IMG/VR virus record: IMGVR_UViG_3300021142_001705
Span: 1-31,112 of that record
Direction: 5' to 3' (one strand)
Source: a virus
DNA length: 31,112 nt
Every line of letters starts with the position of its first letter. Position 1 is the stretch's first letter. The notes beneath the pieces were generated by a model, which saw only the letters and a program-made list of their open reading frames with translations, made no database searches and had not been told where the DNA came from. The translations under genes and the position numbers were made by a program. Shown here piece by piece: positions 15,173 through 23,410 of the stretch.

Positions 15173-16827
15173 CTACAAAAAGAGATGACCTAACTGCCAA
15201 GCAAAAAGACTACGCAGTATTCCTTCCGGCCATTAGTGGCTTTTATGCCACTTTTATAGGTAAACAACGCAACGAGCCGTATGTGGATCCCAAACGTTTT
15301 CCGCAGGGGTTGACTGACTTGGAGCAAATGAATTGGCTTAACAGTCAACAGGCATTATTTCCCTACAAATGGAGTCTATACTCGGGCGGACATGCCAACT
15401 TGGACTTGACCAAACCAGACTGGAGTGAAGACATGGTGCGTAATCGAGATCCTGCAACCACTCTACTGGGCGACTCAGGTGGATTCCAAATTGCCAAGGG
15501 ATTATGGGAAGGCGAGTGGCGTGATCCCAACAGTGCAGAAGTTCAAAACAAACTTGCTTATCTAAAAACACAAACAGTAACACGTAAAAAAGGCAAAAAA
15601 GATCTAGCAGTCAACCTTGGCGACGAATATCAAAAACTGATTGATGCAGCACAAAAGAAACGTGAAGCAGTGCTCAAGTGGTTGGATGGTATTGCTGATT
15701 ATGGTATGACGCTAGATATTCCCACATGGGTCATACATGATCCTAAGGCCAGTGCAGCTTGTGGTATCACCACACTTGAAGAAGCAGTGGATGCCACAAA
15801 GTACAATAACGAATACTATATAAAACACAGGAAAGGTGTCAAGGAAGGTGGTATGCGTGTGTTGAACGTGCTGCAAGGTGCCAATCATGATGACGCAGAT
15901 CGTTGGTATGATACCATGAAGCACTATTGCGATCCCAAACAATACCCCGGACGTCACTTTGATGGATGGGCCATGGGAGGACAAAACATGTGTGATGTTC
16001 ATCTAATCTTGAGAAGATTGATAGCATTAAAGTATGACGGTTTGTTAGAGACTGGTGTACATGATTGGATGCACTTCTTGGGCACAAGCAAATTGGAATG
16101 GGCTGTATTGCTTACTGTTATCCAACGTGCAGTAAGAAAATATCACAATCCCAATTTTACTATCAGTTTTGATTGTGCGAGCCCGTTTTTGGCAACTGCT
16201 AACGGACAGGTCTATTACGAAAATGTATTTCCGCATCAAGGCAAATGGAGTTATCGAATGAAACCCAGTGCAGATGATAAAAAATACAGCACAGATACTC
16301 GTCGCTGGGGCACGGGAGTTGTGGCCGATGGTTATTATCCAAGATGGACTGACAGTCCCATCAGTGACTTGATGACCATGCGAGATATTTGTATATACAA
16401 GCCTGGTGACCTAAACAAAAATGGCAAAGAAGGCCGAACAAGTTGGGATAGTTTCAGTTATGCATTATTAATGGGGCACAATGTTTGGATGCATTTGACT
16501 GCAGTACAGGAAGCCAATCGACGTTTTGATGCAGGCGAGTATCCGCTCATGATGGAATACAGTTCGCCCAATCGAGACCGATTTGCTGACATTGTGGAGC
16601 GTATATTTGCTGCGCCTACTCGAGCCAAATCTGAAGCCATTATCAAACAGTACTTTTGGTATTGGATGGAAATTATTGGCGGTCGTGGTAACACCGGCAC
16701 TTCGGCATTGAACTCGAGTCCGGCATTCAATGATCAATTTGAAGTAGAAACTGACGTTGAGTCTGAGGATGAAAATGAAATGACACTTGATGAAACCAAA
16801 TTAGAAGCATTAGAGGAAACTGTATGA
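15169..16827 (+). CDS. dpdA: DpdA-like 7-deazaguanine DNA transglycosylase
   Basis: The 552-residue product resembles the tRNA-guanine transglycosylase superfamily in its phage DpdA branch. GDSGGFQ at 101-107 is the substrate-pocket motif with Asp102, and Asp183 in GMTLDIPTWVIHD is a candidate nucleophile or second aspartate. The HFDGWAMGGQNMCD and GVHDWMHFLG segments fit the barrel's later strands. DpdA replaces guanine in DNA with a 7-deazaguanine such as preQ0, which protects phage DNA from restriction. The phage carries folE, queD and queE to make the precursor. The C-terminal 30 residues are acidic. ATGA overlaps at both ends place it in a coupled operon of at least five genes. The exact base cannot be read from sequence. 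Confidence 0.8.
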   Translation: MTTKRDDLTAKQKDYAVFLPAISGFYATFIGKQRNEPYVDPKRFPQGLTDLEQMNWLNSQQALFPYKWSLYSGGHANLDLTKPDWSEDMVRNRDPATTLLGDSGGFQIAKGLWEGEWRDPNSAEVQNKLAYLKTQTVTRKKGKKDLAVNLGDEYQKLIDAAQKKREAVLKWLDGIADYGMTLDIPTWVIHDPKASAACGITTLEEAVDATKYNNEYYIKHRKGVKEGGMRVLNVLQGANHDDADRWYDTMKHYCDPKQYPGRHFDGWAMGGQNMCDVHLILRRLIALKYDGLLETGVHDWMHFLGTSKLEWAVLLTVIQRAVRKYHNPNFTISFDCASPFLATANGQVYYENVFPHQGKWSYRMKPSADDKKYSTDTRRWGTGVVADGYYPRWTDSPISDLMTMRDICIYKPGDLNKNGKEGRTSWDSFSYALLMGHNVWMHLTAVQEANRRFDAGEYPLMMEYSSPNRDRFADIVERIFAAPTRAKSEAIIKQYFWYWMEIIGGRGNTGTSALNSSPAFNDQFEVETDVESEDENEMTLDETKLEALEETV

Positions 16828-17021
16828 AACTGGATAAAAAAATAGAGAAACTGCAAAAGTCACATGACGATATTGAAAAGAAAGTGACCAAGCTAGAAAC
16901 AACTGGTTCGTATGAATCTGCACACTTAGAAAAAATGAAGAAACAGCGGTTGCATTTTAGTGAGCAAATTGCTAAACTAAAGGCTGAACAAGAATTTCAA
17001 CAGCAAAAGGCAACAAAATGA
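16824..17021 (+). CDS. Small coiled-coil protein
   Basis: The 65-residue, Lys/Glu-rich product (KKIEKLQKSHDDIEKKVTKL and EQIAKLKAEQEFQQQKATK) is predicted by eye to be one or two coiled-coil helices. ATGA overlaps join it to dpdA upstream and to the next gene. It could be an adaptor for the modification operon, but no family is recognised. Confidence 0.6.
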   Translation: MKLDKKIEKLQKSHDDIEKKVTKLETTGSYESAHLEKMKKQRLHFSEQIAKLKAEQEFQQQKATK

Positions 17022-17527
17022 ACAGACCCGGACACGAAGACGTTGTTTTCTTTTATGGAACTGAAATAGAACATACACCGGCCATGGGAAAAAAGACTAT
17101 GTTTGTGGTAGGTGTGCAGTCTTCAGCAGATATTGAAAAAGCCGTTGCATTAAAATATATTGAACATATCTATTTTGGTGCCAATCATAGTTTTCCAAAA
17201 CTAGATGTCAATGACGCAGAAGGATGGAAGTCTTGGGAAAACATGATACTTCCGTTTTTACAAAAAGGATATCTTTGCACACTGGATATAGATTCAACCT
17301 GTGTAGAAGGACTGGTAGAAAGTGGCCTAACTGATTACAATAACTTTATACCCATGATATCAGTTAAACTACCTTGTATACAACTATTGGGCTATAACGC
17401 CACCCTAAAACTAGATGACCGAGATTTTGCTGCCACCAACCCCGGAGTATGGTGTCACAGCATACATGATTTGAGAACAAGAGAAAAATTTACCAACTGG
17501 GCCGAATACGCAAAGGACACCGTATGA
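17018..17527 (+). CDS. Conserved-looking protein of unknown function in the dpdA operon
   Basis: The 169-residue product has a globular look, with a beta-alpha rhythm: DVVFFYGTEIEHTPAMGKKT, MFVVGVQSSADIEKAV, EHIYFGANHSFPKLD, LCTLDIDSTCVEGLVESG, FIPMISVKLPCIQLLG, and GVWCHSIHDL near the C-terminus. Conserved-type Cys, His and Asp residues could form a metal or active site, but I cannot name the fold. Similar proteins occur, as far as I recall, in T4-like marine phages without assigned function. ATGA overlaps with both neighbours suggest co-expression with dpdA and the possible T-fold gene. Confidence 0.65.
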   Translation: MNRPGHEDVVFFYGTEIEHTPAMGKKTMFVVGVQSSADIEKAVALKYIEHIYFGANHSFPKLDVNDAEGWKSWENMILPFLQKGYLCTLDIDSTCVEGLVESGLTDYNNFIPMISVKLPCIQLLGYNATLKLDDRDFAATNPGVWCHSIHDLRTREKFTNWAEYAKDTV

Positions 17528-17967
17528 ATCAAGAACAAAGAGATACAGTAGATAGAATTAAAACTGCAGCCGCAAGACAGATTTGGGTCACTTTCCAAAA
17601 GGAAGGTATTCATTGTTATCCGGCTGCTGCCACTGATCCACAATTAGCAACAGGAGATGAATACGATGTTTCGTTCCTTGGTAGTCCTCATCGTCATATA
17701 TTTCACTTTCGTGTGGCCATCGATGTATTCCACAATGATCGCGACATCGAATTTATCCAATTCAAACGATGGTTGGAAAACCTTTACAAAGACAACATAC
17801 TAGCACTGGACTATAAGAGTTGCGAGATGATCGCTGACGACTTGTATCTCCAAATCGCTAGCAGATACCCCAACAGAAATGTTATAATTGAAGTGTCTGA
17901 GGACGGTGAAAACGGATGCTCAATTAGTTACAACCTCACCCGTCCAAGTCAATCAATTGTAATTTAA
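17524..17967 (+). CDS. Possible T-fold (QueD/QueF-like) protein
   Basis: The 147-residue product has a pattern reminiscent of pterin/deazaguanine T-fold enzymes: SPHRHIFHFRVAIDVFH (compare the H-x-H zinc site of QueD), RDIEFIQFKRWLENLY, then SCEMIADDLYLQIASRYP, and a C-terminal IIEVSEDGENGCSISY resembling the E-T-x-Y end of QueD. The N-terminal helix is unlike QueD. Position in the dpdA operon supports a link to deazaguanine chemistry, perhaps as a second pterin-type enzyme or binder. The similarity is by eye and modest; a structure prediction against the T-fold would settle it. It ends the coupled run and a new AAGGAG ribosome-binding site follows. Confidence 0.4.
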   Translation: MNQEQRDTVDRIKTAAARQIWVTFQKEGIHCYPAAATDPQLATGDEYDVSFLGSPHRHIFHFRVAIDVFHNDRDIEFIQFKRWLENLYKDNILALDYKSCEMIADDLYLQIASRYPNRNVIIEVSEDGENGCSISYNLTRPSQSIVI

Positions 17968-17976
17968 GGAGTAGAC

Positions 17977-18585
17977 ATGCGTGTTTTAGGAAAGATGATT
18001 CCATCTAACTACGAATATTTTGGTCCAGAACAACACAATGCGGACATGAAAAATATTGTAGCCAATACCGCCGAATCTGTTCGCATCATTGGACAGGTTA
18101 AAGGCCATTGGGATGGCGAGCTTGATGCAGTAGTTGCAATGGCAAATAAAGAAGTGATTACTGAAAGGGAAGACCATTCAGATTATTTATATACTGCAGA
18201 TATCTCAAACAGCACACCAACGCTACATAGAATAGCCAAAGTCATTGGATTTACTTCTAACACACAAACAAGGATACAAATGCAAAGACCTGGGTGTAAT
18301 CATTGTAGACATCGAGACCCTGCTGAGCGTTACGCAAATCCTTATCGAGTACAAGTATTAGTAGCCCTTGCTCCATGGGAATACGGGCAATGTTTATTTT
18401 TTAACGATACAATTGTTGATAAATGGCAAGCCGGAGATGTCATATATTCTGAATTTCACAATATTGACCATTTCACTACCAATGCTAGTTGGCACACAAG
18501 ACCCTTACTACACATTATCGGTGAGCCCGGGGAGTCATTAAAACAACTACTAGCCATTAAAGAAAAACACATTTTTCAACTTTGA
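17977..18585 (+). CDS. 2OG oxygenase/cupin-like protein
   Basis: The 202-residue product starts after a strong AAGGAG (17966-17971). Its second half has the H-x-D...H...R layout of Asp/Asn hydroxylase-like oxygenases: CNHCRHRDPAERY (His112, Asp114), QCLFFNDTIVDKWQAGDVIY, then His165 and Arg175 in DHFTTNASWHTRPLLHI. The N-terminal 90 residues have no recognised motif. It is the third such gene in the window and follows the dpdA operon closely, so it might act on the modified base, a surface sugar or a host protein. The substrate is unknown. Confidence 0.55.
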   Translation: MRVLGKMIPSNYEYFGPEQHNADMKNIVANTAESVRIIGQVKGHWDGELDAVVAMANKEVITEREDHSDYLYTADISNSTPTLHRIAKVIGFTSNTQTRIQMQRPGCNHCRHRDPAERYANPYRVQVLVALAPWEYGQCLFFNDTIVDKWQAGDVIYSEFHNIDHFTTNASWHTRPLLHIIGEPGESLKQLLAIKEKHIFQL

Positions 18586-18615
18586 TTTACAACTCTGCTA
18601 TTTTTAAAAGGAACT

Positions 18616-18870
18616 ATGATGGCAAACGAAAATTTAAAAAAATATCTTGTAATGAAACAGCAAGTATGTAATATTTTTGAAGACTTAGAACTCTTCAAGC
18701 AGTTTTGCGTAGACTTTGGATACGTGTATGACGAAAGTCATTTGTATAACGAACGTACTCCTGCATTTAACGAGTTTGTTAAATTCAGCAAAGGTCGTGA
18801 ACCTTGGGATCAGTGGCGTACTCCCAAACGTCGTGAGCCAAGACCCGAGTACTCAAGATCAAGGTACTGA
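18616..18870 (+). CDS. Small protein of unknown function
   Basis: The 84-residue product begins after AAAAGGAA, with ATGs at 18616 and 18619 both usable. The N-terminal half is helical (KKYLVMKQQVCNIFEDLELF) and the C-terminus is Arg/Pro-rich (DQWRTPKRREPRPEYSRSRY), suggesting a nucleic-acid or acidic-surface contact. It is followed two bases later by a MazG-like gene. No family is recognised. Confidence 0.55.
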   Translation: MMANENLKKYLVMKQQVCNIFEDLELFKQFCVDFGYVYDESHLYNERTPAFNEFVKFSKGREPWDQWRTPKRREPRPEYSRSRY

Positions 18871-18872
18871 TC

Positions 18873-19241
18873 ATGACAAATCCTTTTAGAGATCAAGAAA
18901 AGTTCATGCGAGCATGTGACCAAACTGTTGATACTAATAATATGAAGCAGTTTGGTATGTATGTCGATTTAATCAAGGAAGAACACGATGAATTGACAGT
19001 TGCCATGAACAATAGCGATCCAGTTGAAACACTAGATGCACTCGTTGACATCTTGGTGGTCACGATTGGTGCTATACATTCAATGGGTGCCGATGCTGAA
19101 GGTGCTTGGAAAGAAGTCATGCGTACCAACTTTGACAAGATTGACCGAGAAACCGGCAAAGTACGCAAACGTGAAGACGGCAAAGTTCTTAAACCCCTGG
19201 GCTGGACTGCTCCAGAACTGGCACCATTTTTAAACAAATGA
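18873..19241 (+). CDS. MazG-like nucleotide pyrophosphohydrolase
   Basis: The 122-residue product has the all-alpha NTP-pyrophosphatase layout: IKEEHDELTVAM (the E-E-x-x-E-type Mg-binding helix), then ETLDALVDILVVTIGAIHSMG with the paired Asp residues, and AWKEVMRTNFDKIDRETGKV. MazG-type enzymes hydrolyse NTPs or dNTPs to the monophosphate and PPi. Phage versions are thought to tune nucleotide pools or alarmone-like signals. ATGA overlap links it to a small membrane protein gene. A second MazG-like gene lies at 27360. Confidence 0.75.
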   Translation: MTNPFRDQEKFMRACDQTVDTNNMKQFGMYVDLIKEEHDELTVAMNNSDPVETLDALVDILVVTIGAIHSMGADAEGAWKEVMRTNFDKIDRETGKVRKREDGKVLKPLGWTAPELAPFLNK

Positions 19242-19411
19242 AACTGTCAGATAAATTGGTGTACGTGACGATTGCGACTGTTTTTATATGTATAGTCGCA
19301 TTTGTTGTAAGAGTCAACTACCTTTTAAATAATATGGTGGACAGTTGTGCTCCAGGATTGGTATTGCAAACACCACACGGCTGGGTTTGTACAGAAGTAA
19401 TAGCGAGGTAA
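19238..19411 (+). CDS. Small single-TM membrane protein
   Basis: A 57-residue frame starts in an ATGA overlap with the MazG-like gene. It has an N-terminal membrane helix (LVYVTIATVFICIVAFVV) and a short exported-looking tail with two Cys (VDSCAPGLVLQTPHGWVCTE). Its stop is two bases before the glycosyltransferase ATG, and its last codons (GCGAGGTAA) supply that gene's ribosome-binding site. This tight packing argues that it is real. Confidence 0.55.
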   Translation: MKLSDKLVYVTIATVFICIVAFVVRVNYLLNNMVDSCAPGLVLQTPHGWVCTEVIAR

Positions 19412-19413
19412 TA

Positions 19414-20619
19414 ATGAGAAAACTATGGTACATGGGCTTAGAGCCTTACAAAGCAAGATATACTTTACAACTGCAAGACTGGAATGAAGCAGTGTTCAAA
19501 CGTAGAGGTATTAACTATGAATTGGTCACAGGCGAAACGCTGAGCAATGACCAAGCTATTGTTACAGGACAGGTGTTAGACGCACATGGACGTACCTATT
19601 TTGGTATGAGTCAACTAATGAACTTGATCAAACGACTTAAAGCAGGAGATGTAACCAATGAAGATGTCATTTACTTTGAAGACATGTTCCAGCCCGGTAT
19701 CGAAAGTTTGCCATATATTTTTGACCAAATTGCCAGCAATTTTCGGCCCCGTGTTGCTGTGCGCTGTCTTGCTCAAAGTATTGATCCTGACGATTTCGTA
19801 CACGTATGGGGCATGTCTAAGTGGATGGGCTTGTATGAGAAAATGGTGGACTCGTTCGCAGACCTCGTCCTGGCCTCAAATGAAGAAATGGTAATGCACA
19901 TGAAGATCGCAGGCTGGGAAGCCCCCATCTACAATATTTCCGGTTTGGCATTTGGTCGAGATGAAGTACGTGCACGGGTACCCGGCGAACTAAAGCCATT
20001 TAATCAACGTGCACTACGTGTGGGCTTTGCGGCACGTTGGGATCAAGAAAAGCAACCAGACTTTTACATGGATTTTATTGAAGAATGGAATAAACGTTAT
20101 CCACATCTAGGCGTAGAGTTTTGTGTGTTCTCGGGTGCTAAACTAAAAAGCAACAACGACAGTTATATGAACCGTACACGTGACATGCAGGCACGTGGAT
20201 TGTTAACCCTACACGAGGACTTGGAGAAAAATGACTATTATGCTTTACTTAATGACACTCGGGTGCTATTTAATTGTGCTCTTCAAGATTGGGTGTCCAA
20301 CACTGTCAGTGAAGCAGATACTCTCGGATGTAATGTTTTATATCCTGCTTATCGGAGTTTCCCCGAGACCTTTGCTAACGATCATACAAGATTGTATGTA
20401 CCCTGGAGCATAGATGATGCTATCAACAAATTGTATCCATTGTTAAATGCACCAAGTGCTAACATGGGCCGGATCAGTGATTGGACCAATGGCACCATTG
20501 ATCGTATAGTTGATATCTTAGAGTACACCGATAACAATAAAAATAAAAAATGGGAACACAATCGTTGGGCACGTAATGGTGTAGACTATCGCAAATACAC
20601 ACACGAGAGCAAATACTAA
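19414..20619 (+). CDS. Glycosyltransferase-like protein (GT-B type)
   Basis: The start at 19414 (ATGAGAAAACTATGG, after GCGAGGTA) is preferred over 19345, which overlaps the small membrane gene in another frame. The product has 401 residues. Its C-terminal half fits a GT-B donor domain: ALRVGFAARWDQEKQPDFYMDFIEEW, GVEFCVFSGAK, LLTLHEDLEKNDYYALLNDTRVLFNCALQDW and SNTVSEADTLGCNVLYP, with the Glu that usually contacts the sugar nucleotide in the V-S-E-A-D segment. The N-terminal half includes IYFEDMFQPGIESLPYIF. It probably transfers a sugar to DNA, a virion protein or host surface glycan. With galE and the half-length DegT-like gene it forms a small sugar island. Confidence 0.65.
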   Translation: MRKLWYMGLEPYKARYTLQLQDWNEAVFKRRGINYELVTGETLSNDQAIVTGQVLDAHGRTYFGMSQLMNLIKRLKAGDVTNEDVIYFEDMFQPGIESLPYIFDQIASNFRPRVAVRCLAQSIDPDDFVHVWGMSKWMGLYEKMVDSFADLVLASNEEMVMHMKIAGWEAPIYNISGLAFGRDEVRARVPGELKPFNQRALRVGFAARWDQEKQPDFYMDFIEEWNKRYPHLGVEFCVFSGAKLKSNNDSYMNRTRDMQARGLLTLHEDLEKNDYYALLNDTRVLFNCALQDWVSNTVSEADTLGCNVLYPAYRSFPETFANDHTRLYVPWSIDDAINKLYPLLNAPSANMGRISDWTNGTIDRIVDILEYTDNNKNKKWEHNRWARNGVDYRKYTHESKY

Positions 20620-20783
20620 TGTATGCACTTGATTCTTTTATCCTAGGAGCACTTGTAGGATGGATCGCTCATGCATTGTATGAGTTTATGTTAAAACCCA
20701 TTATGTATAGCATAAACAACTGCACCGGTAACTGTAGACAAGGGAGAGATTGTGACTGCCGAGAACCCAATAAAGACCGCTAA
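20619..20783 (+). CDS. Small membrane protein with Cys-rich tail
   Basis: A 54-residue frame starts in a TAATG overlap with the glycosyltransferase gene. A hydrophobic N-terminus (FILGALVGWIAHALYEFML) is followed by NNCTGNCRQGRDCDCRE, four Cys in a C-x3-C-x5-C-x-C pattern that could bind metal. It overlaps the next gene by 32 bases. Small proteins of this look are common in T4-like marine phages. Confidence 0.55.
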   Translation: MYALDSFILGALVGWIAHALYEFMLKPIMYSINNCTGNCRQGRDCDCREPNKDR

Positions 20784-21015
20784 AGCCATAAGTGATGCAT
20801 TAATGCATCGATTAAAAACAAACGAGATGCAGTTCTACGACGTGTTACACGAAGTAGGTCCTGGTTGGTTACCTCAAGGTACTGTACCGTTTCATATCAC
20901 GGTACGCAACGGTATTGCCACCTTCCGAGTCTACGCATTAAGTCAAGTAGATGCCAACGATCAAGTCACACATTGGTTAGAGCAAATGGAACTGGACGAT
21001 CCTGATGCTGAATAG
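20752..21015 (+). CDS. Small protein of unknown function, GTG start
   Basis: The 87-residue product begins at GTG 20752 after AGGGAGAG, a good ribosome-binding site. It has an N-terminal helix (TAKAISDALMHRLKTNEM) and a beta-rich middle (GTVPFHITVRNGIATFRVYA), ending acidic. It overlaps galE by 11 bases. No family is recognised. Confidence 0.55.
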   Translation: MTAENPIKTAKAISDALMHRLKTNEMQFYDVLHEVGPGWLPQGTVPFHITVRNGIATFRVYALSQVDANDQVTHWLEQMELDDPDAE

Positions 21016-21997
21016 AACAGTTGTGGTAACTGGCGGATGCGGATACATTGGTAGCCATGTTGCACGTGCATTTAAACGACGTGGCGATACTGTACACATC
21101 ATTGATCGTGTAAAACGAGATCATACACTCAAAGAAATGGATGGTTGGTTAATTGCCGACTTTGCCAGCGACGAAGCATTATCATTTTTAGTTATGCTAC
21201 GTCCCGACATTGTTGTACATTGTGCTGGAACAAGCCTTGTTGGTCCAAGTATGGAGAATCCCGGTGAATATTATGACAATAATATTTCCAAAACCATACG
21301 TATGCTTAATGTTGTTAAAGATATTACTGCAAAAAACTCCGCACTCGCACCGGCTATAATGTTTTCTAGTAGTGCAAGCATATATGGTCATCCATATGAT
21401 GATTCTTTGTTAACAGAAGATTATCAAGGCATTCCAATTAGTCCTTATGGTAACACCAAAGCAATGACTGAAACTATCTTACGTGACTACTGGGGTGCGT
21501 ATGCGGTCCAGAGTATATGTTTTAGATATTTTAATGCTGCAGGTGCAGAACCCGTTAACTTTGATCTTGGACAAGAACCGGGTGCAACTCATGTTATTGC
21601 TCGTGCATTAGAAGCCAGCATTAACGATCAAGCATTTAGTATATATGGCACTGATTATGTTACAACGGATCACACCGCAGTTAGAGATTATGTACATGTC
21701 TGGGATATTGCACGGGCGCACGTGTTAGGTGCCAGTTATTTGTTAGATGATTATCCACAAATGGGCGCACACGTGTACAATCTCAGCACCGGATGTGGCA
21801 CCAGCGTTCTAGAAATTGCCAATTATGTAAACGAAAAATACGGATTACCAGCAGTCAATTACGAAAGCAAACGCATGGGCGATCCTCCATATTTGGTAGC
21901 AAGTGCCAAAAAAGCACGTCAACAGTTAGGTTGGGAACCACACCACAGTGATATATCCACAATCATTGACAGTGCTTATAAATGGTACACACAATGA
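21005..21997 (+). CDS. galE: UDP-glucose 4-epimerase-like, extended SDR
   Basis: The 330-residue product has all GalE hallmarks: VVVTGGCGYIGSHV (G-x-x-G-x-x-G, NAD binding), VVHCAGTSLVGPS, SSSASIYG, the catalytic pair in SPYGNTKAMTE (Y-x-x-x-K), CFRYFNAAGAEP, AVRDYVHVWDIARAHV and YNLSTGCGTSVLEI. It interconverts UDP-glucose and UDP-galactose or the N-acetyl forms. In a phage, with a glycosyltransferase and an aminotransferase-like half protein next to it, it probably feeds a dedicated glycosylation of host surface or phage components. ATGA overlap couples it to the next gene. Confidence 0.88.
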   Translation: MLNRTVVVTGGCGYIGSHVARAFKRRGDTVHIIDRVKRDHTLKEMDGWLIADFASDEALSFLVMLRPDIVVHCAGTSLVGPSMENPGEYYDNNISKTIRMLNVVKDITAKNSALAPAIMFSSSASIYGHPYDDSLLTEDYQGIPISPYGNTKAMTETILRDYWGAYAVQSICFRYFNAAGAEPVNFDLGQEPGATHVIARALEASINDQAFSIYGTDYVTTDHTAVRDYVHVWDIARAHVLGASYLLDDYPQMGAHVYNLSTGCGTSVLEIANYVNEKYGLPAVNYESKRMGDPPYLVASAKKARQQLGWEPHHSDISTIIDSAYKWYTQ

Positions 21998-22575
21998 CAT
22001 TCGAAACTTTATTTCAATTTGAACAAGAACTAGCCCAATTTACTGGTGCTCCTTATGCGGTTGTAACTGATGGATGTACCCATGCATTAGAACTGTGTTT
22101 TATTCATGATCGGGTTGAATTTTGTGCTTTTACTCCGTACACATACCTGAGTATCTTGATGCTGATGCGACAGTTAAAAATACAATATCAATTTGAAGAC
22201 TCTGGGCCCTGGACCGGAGAATATAGATTTAGAAAAACTCGAATTTGGGATAGTGCTAGATTGTTAAGGCCCGGTATGTACCGAACTGGACAGGTACAAT
22301 GTGTAAGTTTTGGACATGGAAAGCCTTTACAACTGGGACGAGGTGGTGCTATACTAACTGATGATCCCGAATTATATAAATGGGCCAGCCTTGCACGCAG
22401 TGATGGTCGAGATCTTAGAATCTCTCCTTGGGAATCTCAAGAAACATTTGCACAAGGATATCACTATTGCCCCACATTAGAACTTTGTGAACAAGGCCTA
22501 AATAAATTGTCAACAGCGGATACCGAACCTAAATATCATCAATATCCCGATTTAAGGAAAATAAATGTACGATAA
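21994..22575 (+). CDS. Half-length DegT/DnrJ-like aminotransferase-related protein
   Basis: The start at 21994 (ATGA overlap with galE) gives 193 residues, about half the 370-residue family length. The N-terminus FEQELAQFTGAPYAVVTDGCTHALELCF matches the substrate/PLP region, and SFGHGKPLQLGRGGAILTDD holds the lysine that normally binds PLP. The C-terminal domain is missing and the frame ends cleanly over the next gene's ribosome-binding site, so it looks evolved rather than broken. Similar half-length proteins occur, as I recall, in marine phages. It may act as a dimer on sugar nucleotides or have lost catalysis. Confidence 0.6.
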   Translation: MTFETLFQFEQELAQFTGAPYAVVTDGCTHALELCFIHDRVEFCAFTPYTYLSILMLMRQLKIQYQFEDSGPWTGEYRFRKTRIWDSARLLRPGMYRTGQVQCVSFGHGKPLQLGRGGAILTDDPELYKWASLARSDGRDLRISPWESQETFAQGYHYCPTLELCEQGLNKLSTADTEPKYHQYPDLRKINVR

Positions 22576-23410
22576 AGCACAAAAAGATTTTAAAGAAAAG
22601 GAATTTGTAGAAACTTATCCGCCAGAAGAACCCAAAGAATTTGTAGAAACCGAATTTGTACCGCTGGGCAAAGAAGTATTTGTCAAAGCAGGCGACATGA
22701 TGAGTGACAAAGGCTACGAAGAAGCACACTTGGCCGATGTACTTCGCTTCAAAATGAAGCGTGACAACAAACGTTTCTGGGCTGGAGATAACATCAGTGA
22801 TTATGTAACAGAAGAACACAAAGCAAAACTAATCGATGAAGCAACAGAAGCATTTGAATTGGTACTTGATCGTTTGTTGATTGATAGGGAAACAGATCCT
22901 AACAGTAAAGGTACAGCACGACGTCTAGCTAAAATGTACTTTAACGAAATAATGGCAGGACGATATGAACCAGCACCAGACGCAACAGCATTTCCAAACG
23001 ACAGTGAAGACAGATACGAAGGTATGTTGGTGGTACGCAGTGAGCTCCGCAGTATGTGCAGTCATCATCATCAGCCCGTTACTGGTGTCGCTTACATTGG
23101 CATCATTGCCGCACAAAAACTTATTGGTCTCAGCAAGTACACTCGTATTGCTCAGTGGTGTGCTCGTCGCGGCACTCTCCAGGAAGAGTTGTGCAATGAT
23201 ATTGCTAGGGAAATAGAACGGGCTACAGGTGCCGAGCATTTGGGTGTTTATATACAGGCCACGCATGGATGTTGTGAAAATCGTGGCATCATGGCACATA
23301 GCAGTCTAACACAGACCACTGTACTTAAAGGTGCGTTCAAAGATGATGCCGGTGTTAAAAAGGAATTCTTTGACAACATCAAAATGCAACAGGAATTTGC
23401 CCCGAGATGA
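22565..23410 (+). CDS. folE: GTP cyclohydrolase I
   Basis: The 281-residue product has the FolE core from about residue 70: SMCSHHHQPVTGVAYIGI (zinc Cys and catalytic His; usually C-E-H-H), LIGLSKYTRIAQWCARRGTL, EELCNDIAREIER and a TGAEHLGVYIQ...CCENRGIMAHSS segment with the second zinc Cys. It converts GTP to dihydroneopterin triphosphate, the first step to 7-deazaguanines and folate. Residues 1-60 are an extra acidic region containing KEFVET twice. The ribosome-binding site AAGGA lies in the end of the previous gene, which it overlaps by 11 bases. With queD, queE and dpdA it supports DNA deazaguanylation. Confidence 0.9.
   Translation: MYDKAQKDFKEKEFVETYPPEEPKEFVETEFVPLGKEVFVKAGDMMSDKGYEEAHLADVLRFKMKRDNKRFWAGDNISDYVTEEHKAKLIDEATEAFELVLDRLLIDRETDPNSKGTARRLAKMYFNEIMAGRYEPAPDATAFPNDSEDRYEGMLVVRSELRSMCSHHHQPVTGVAYIGIIAAQKLIGLSKYTRIAQWCARRGTLQEELCNDIAREIERATGAEHLGVYIQATHGCCENRGIMAHSSLTQTTVLKGAFKDDAGVKKEFFDNIKMQQEFAPR

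Noticed and set aside
18573-18604. Promoter before the 18616 gene (TATTTT at 18599)
   Set aside because: No -35 hexamer lies at an acceptable distance.
19345-19413. Longer glycosyltransferase start at 19345
   Set aside because: It overlaps the small membrane gene in a different frame. The 19414 ATG has a ribosome-binding site.
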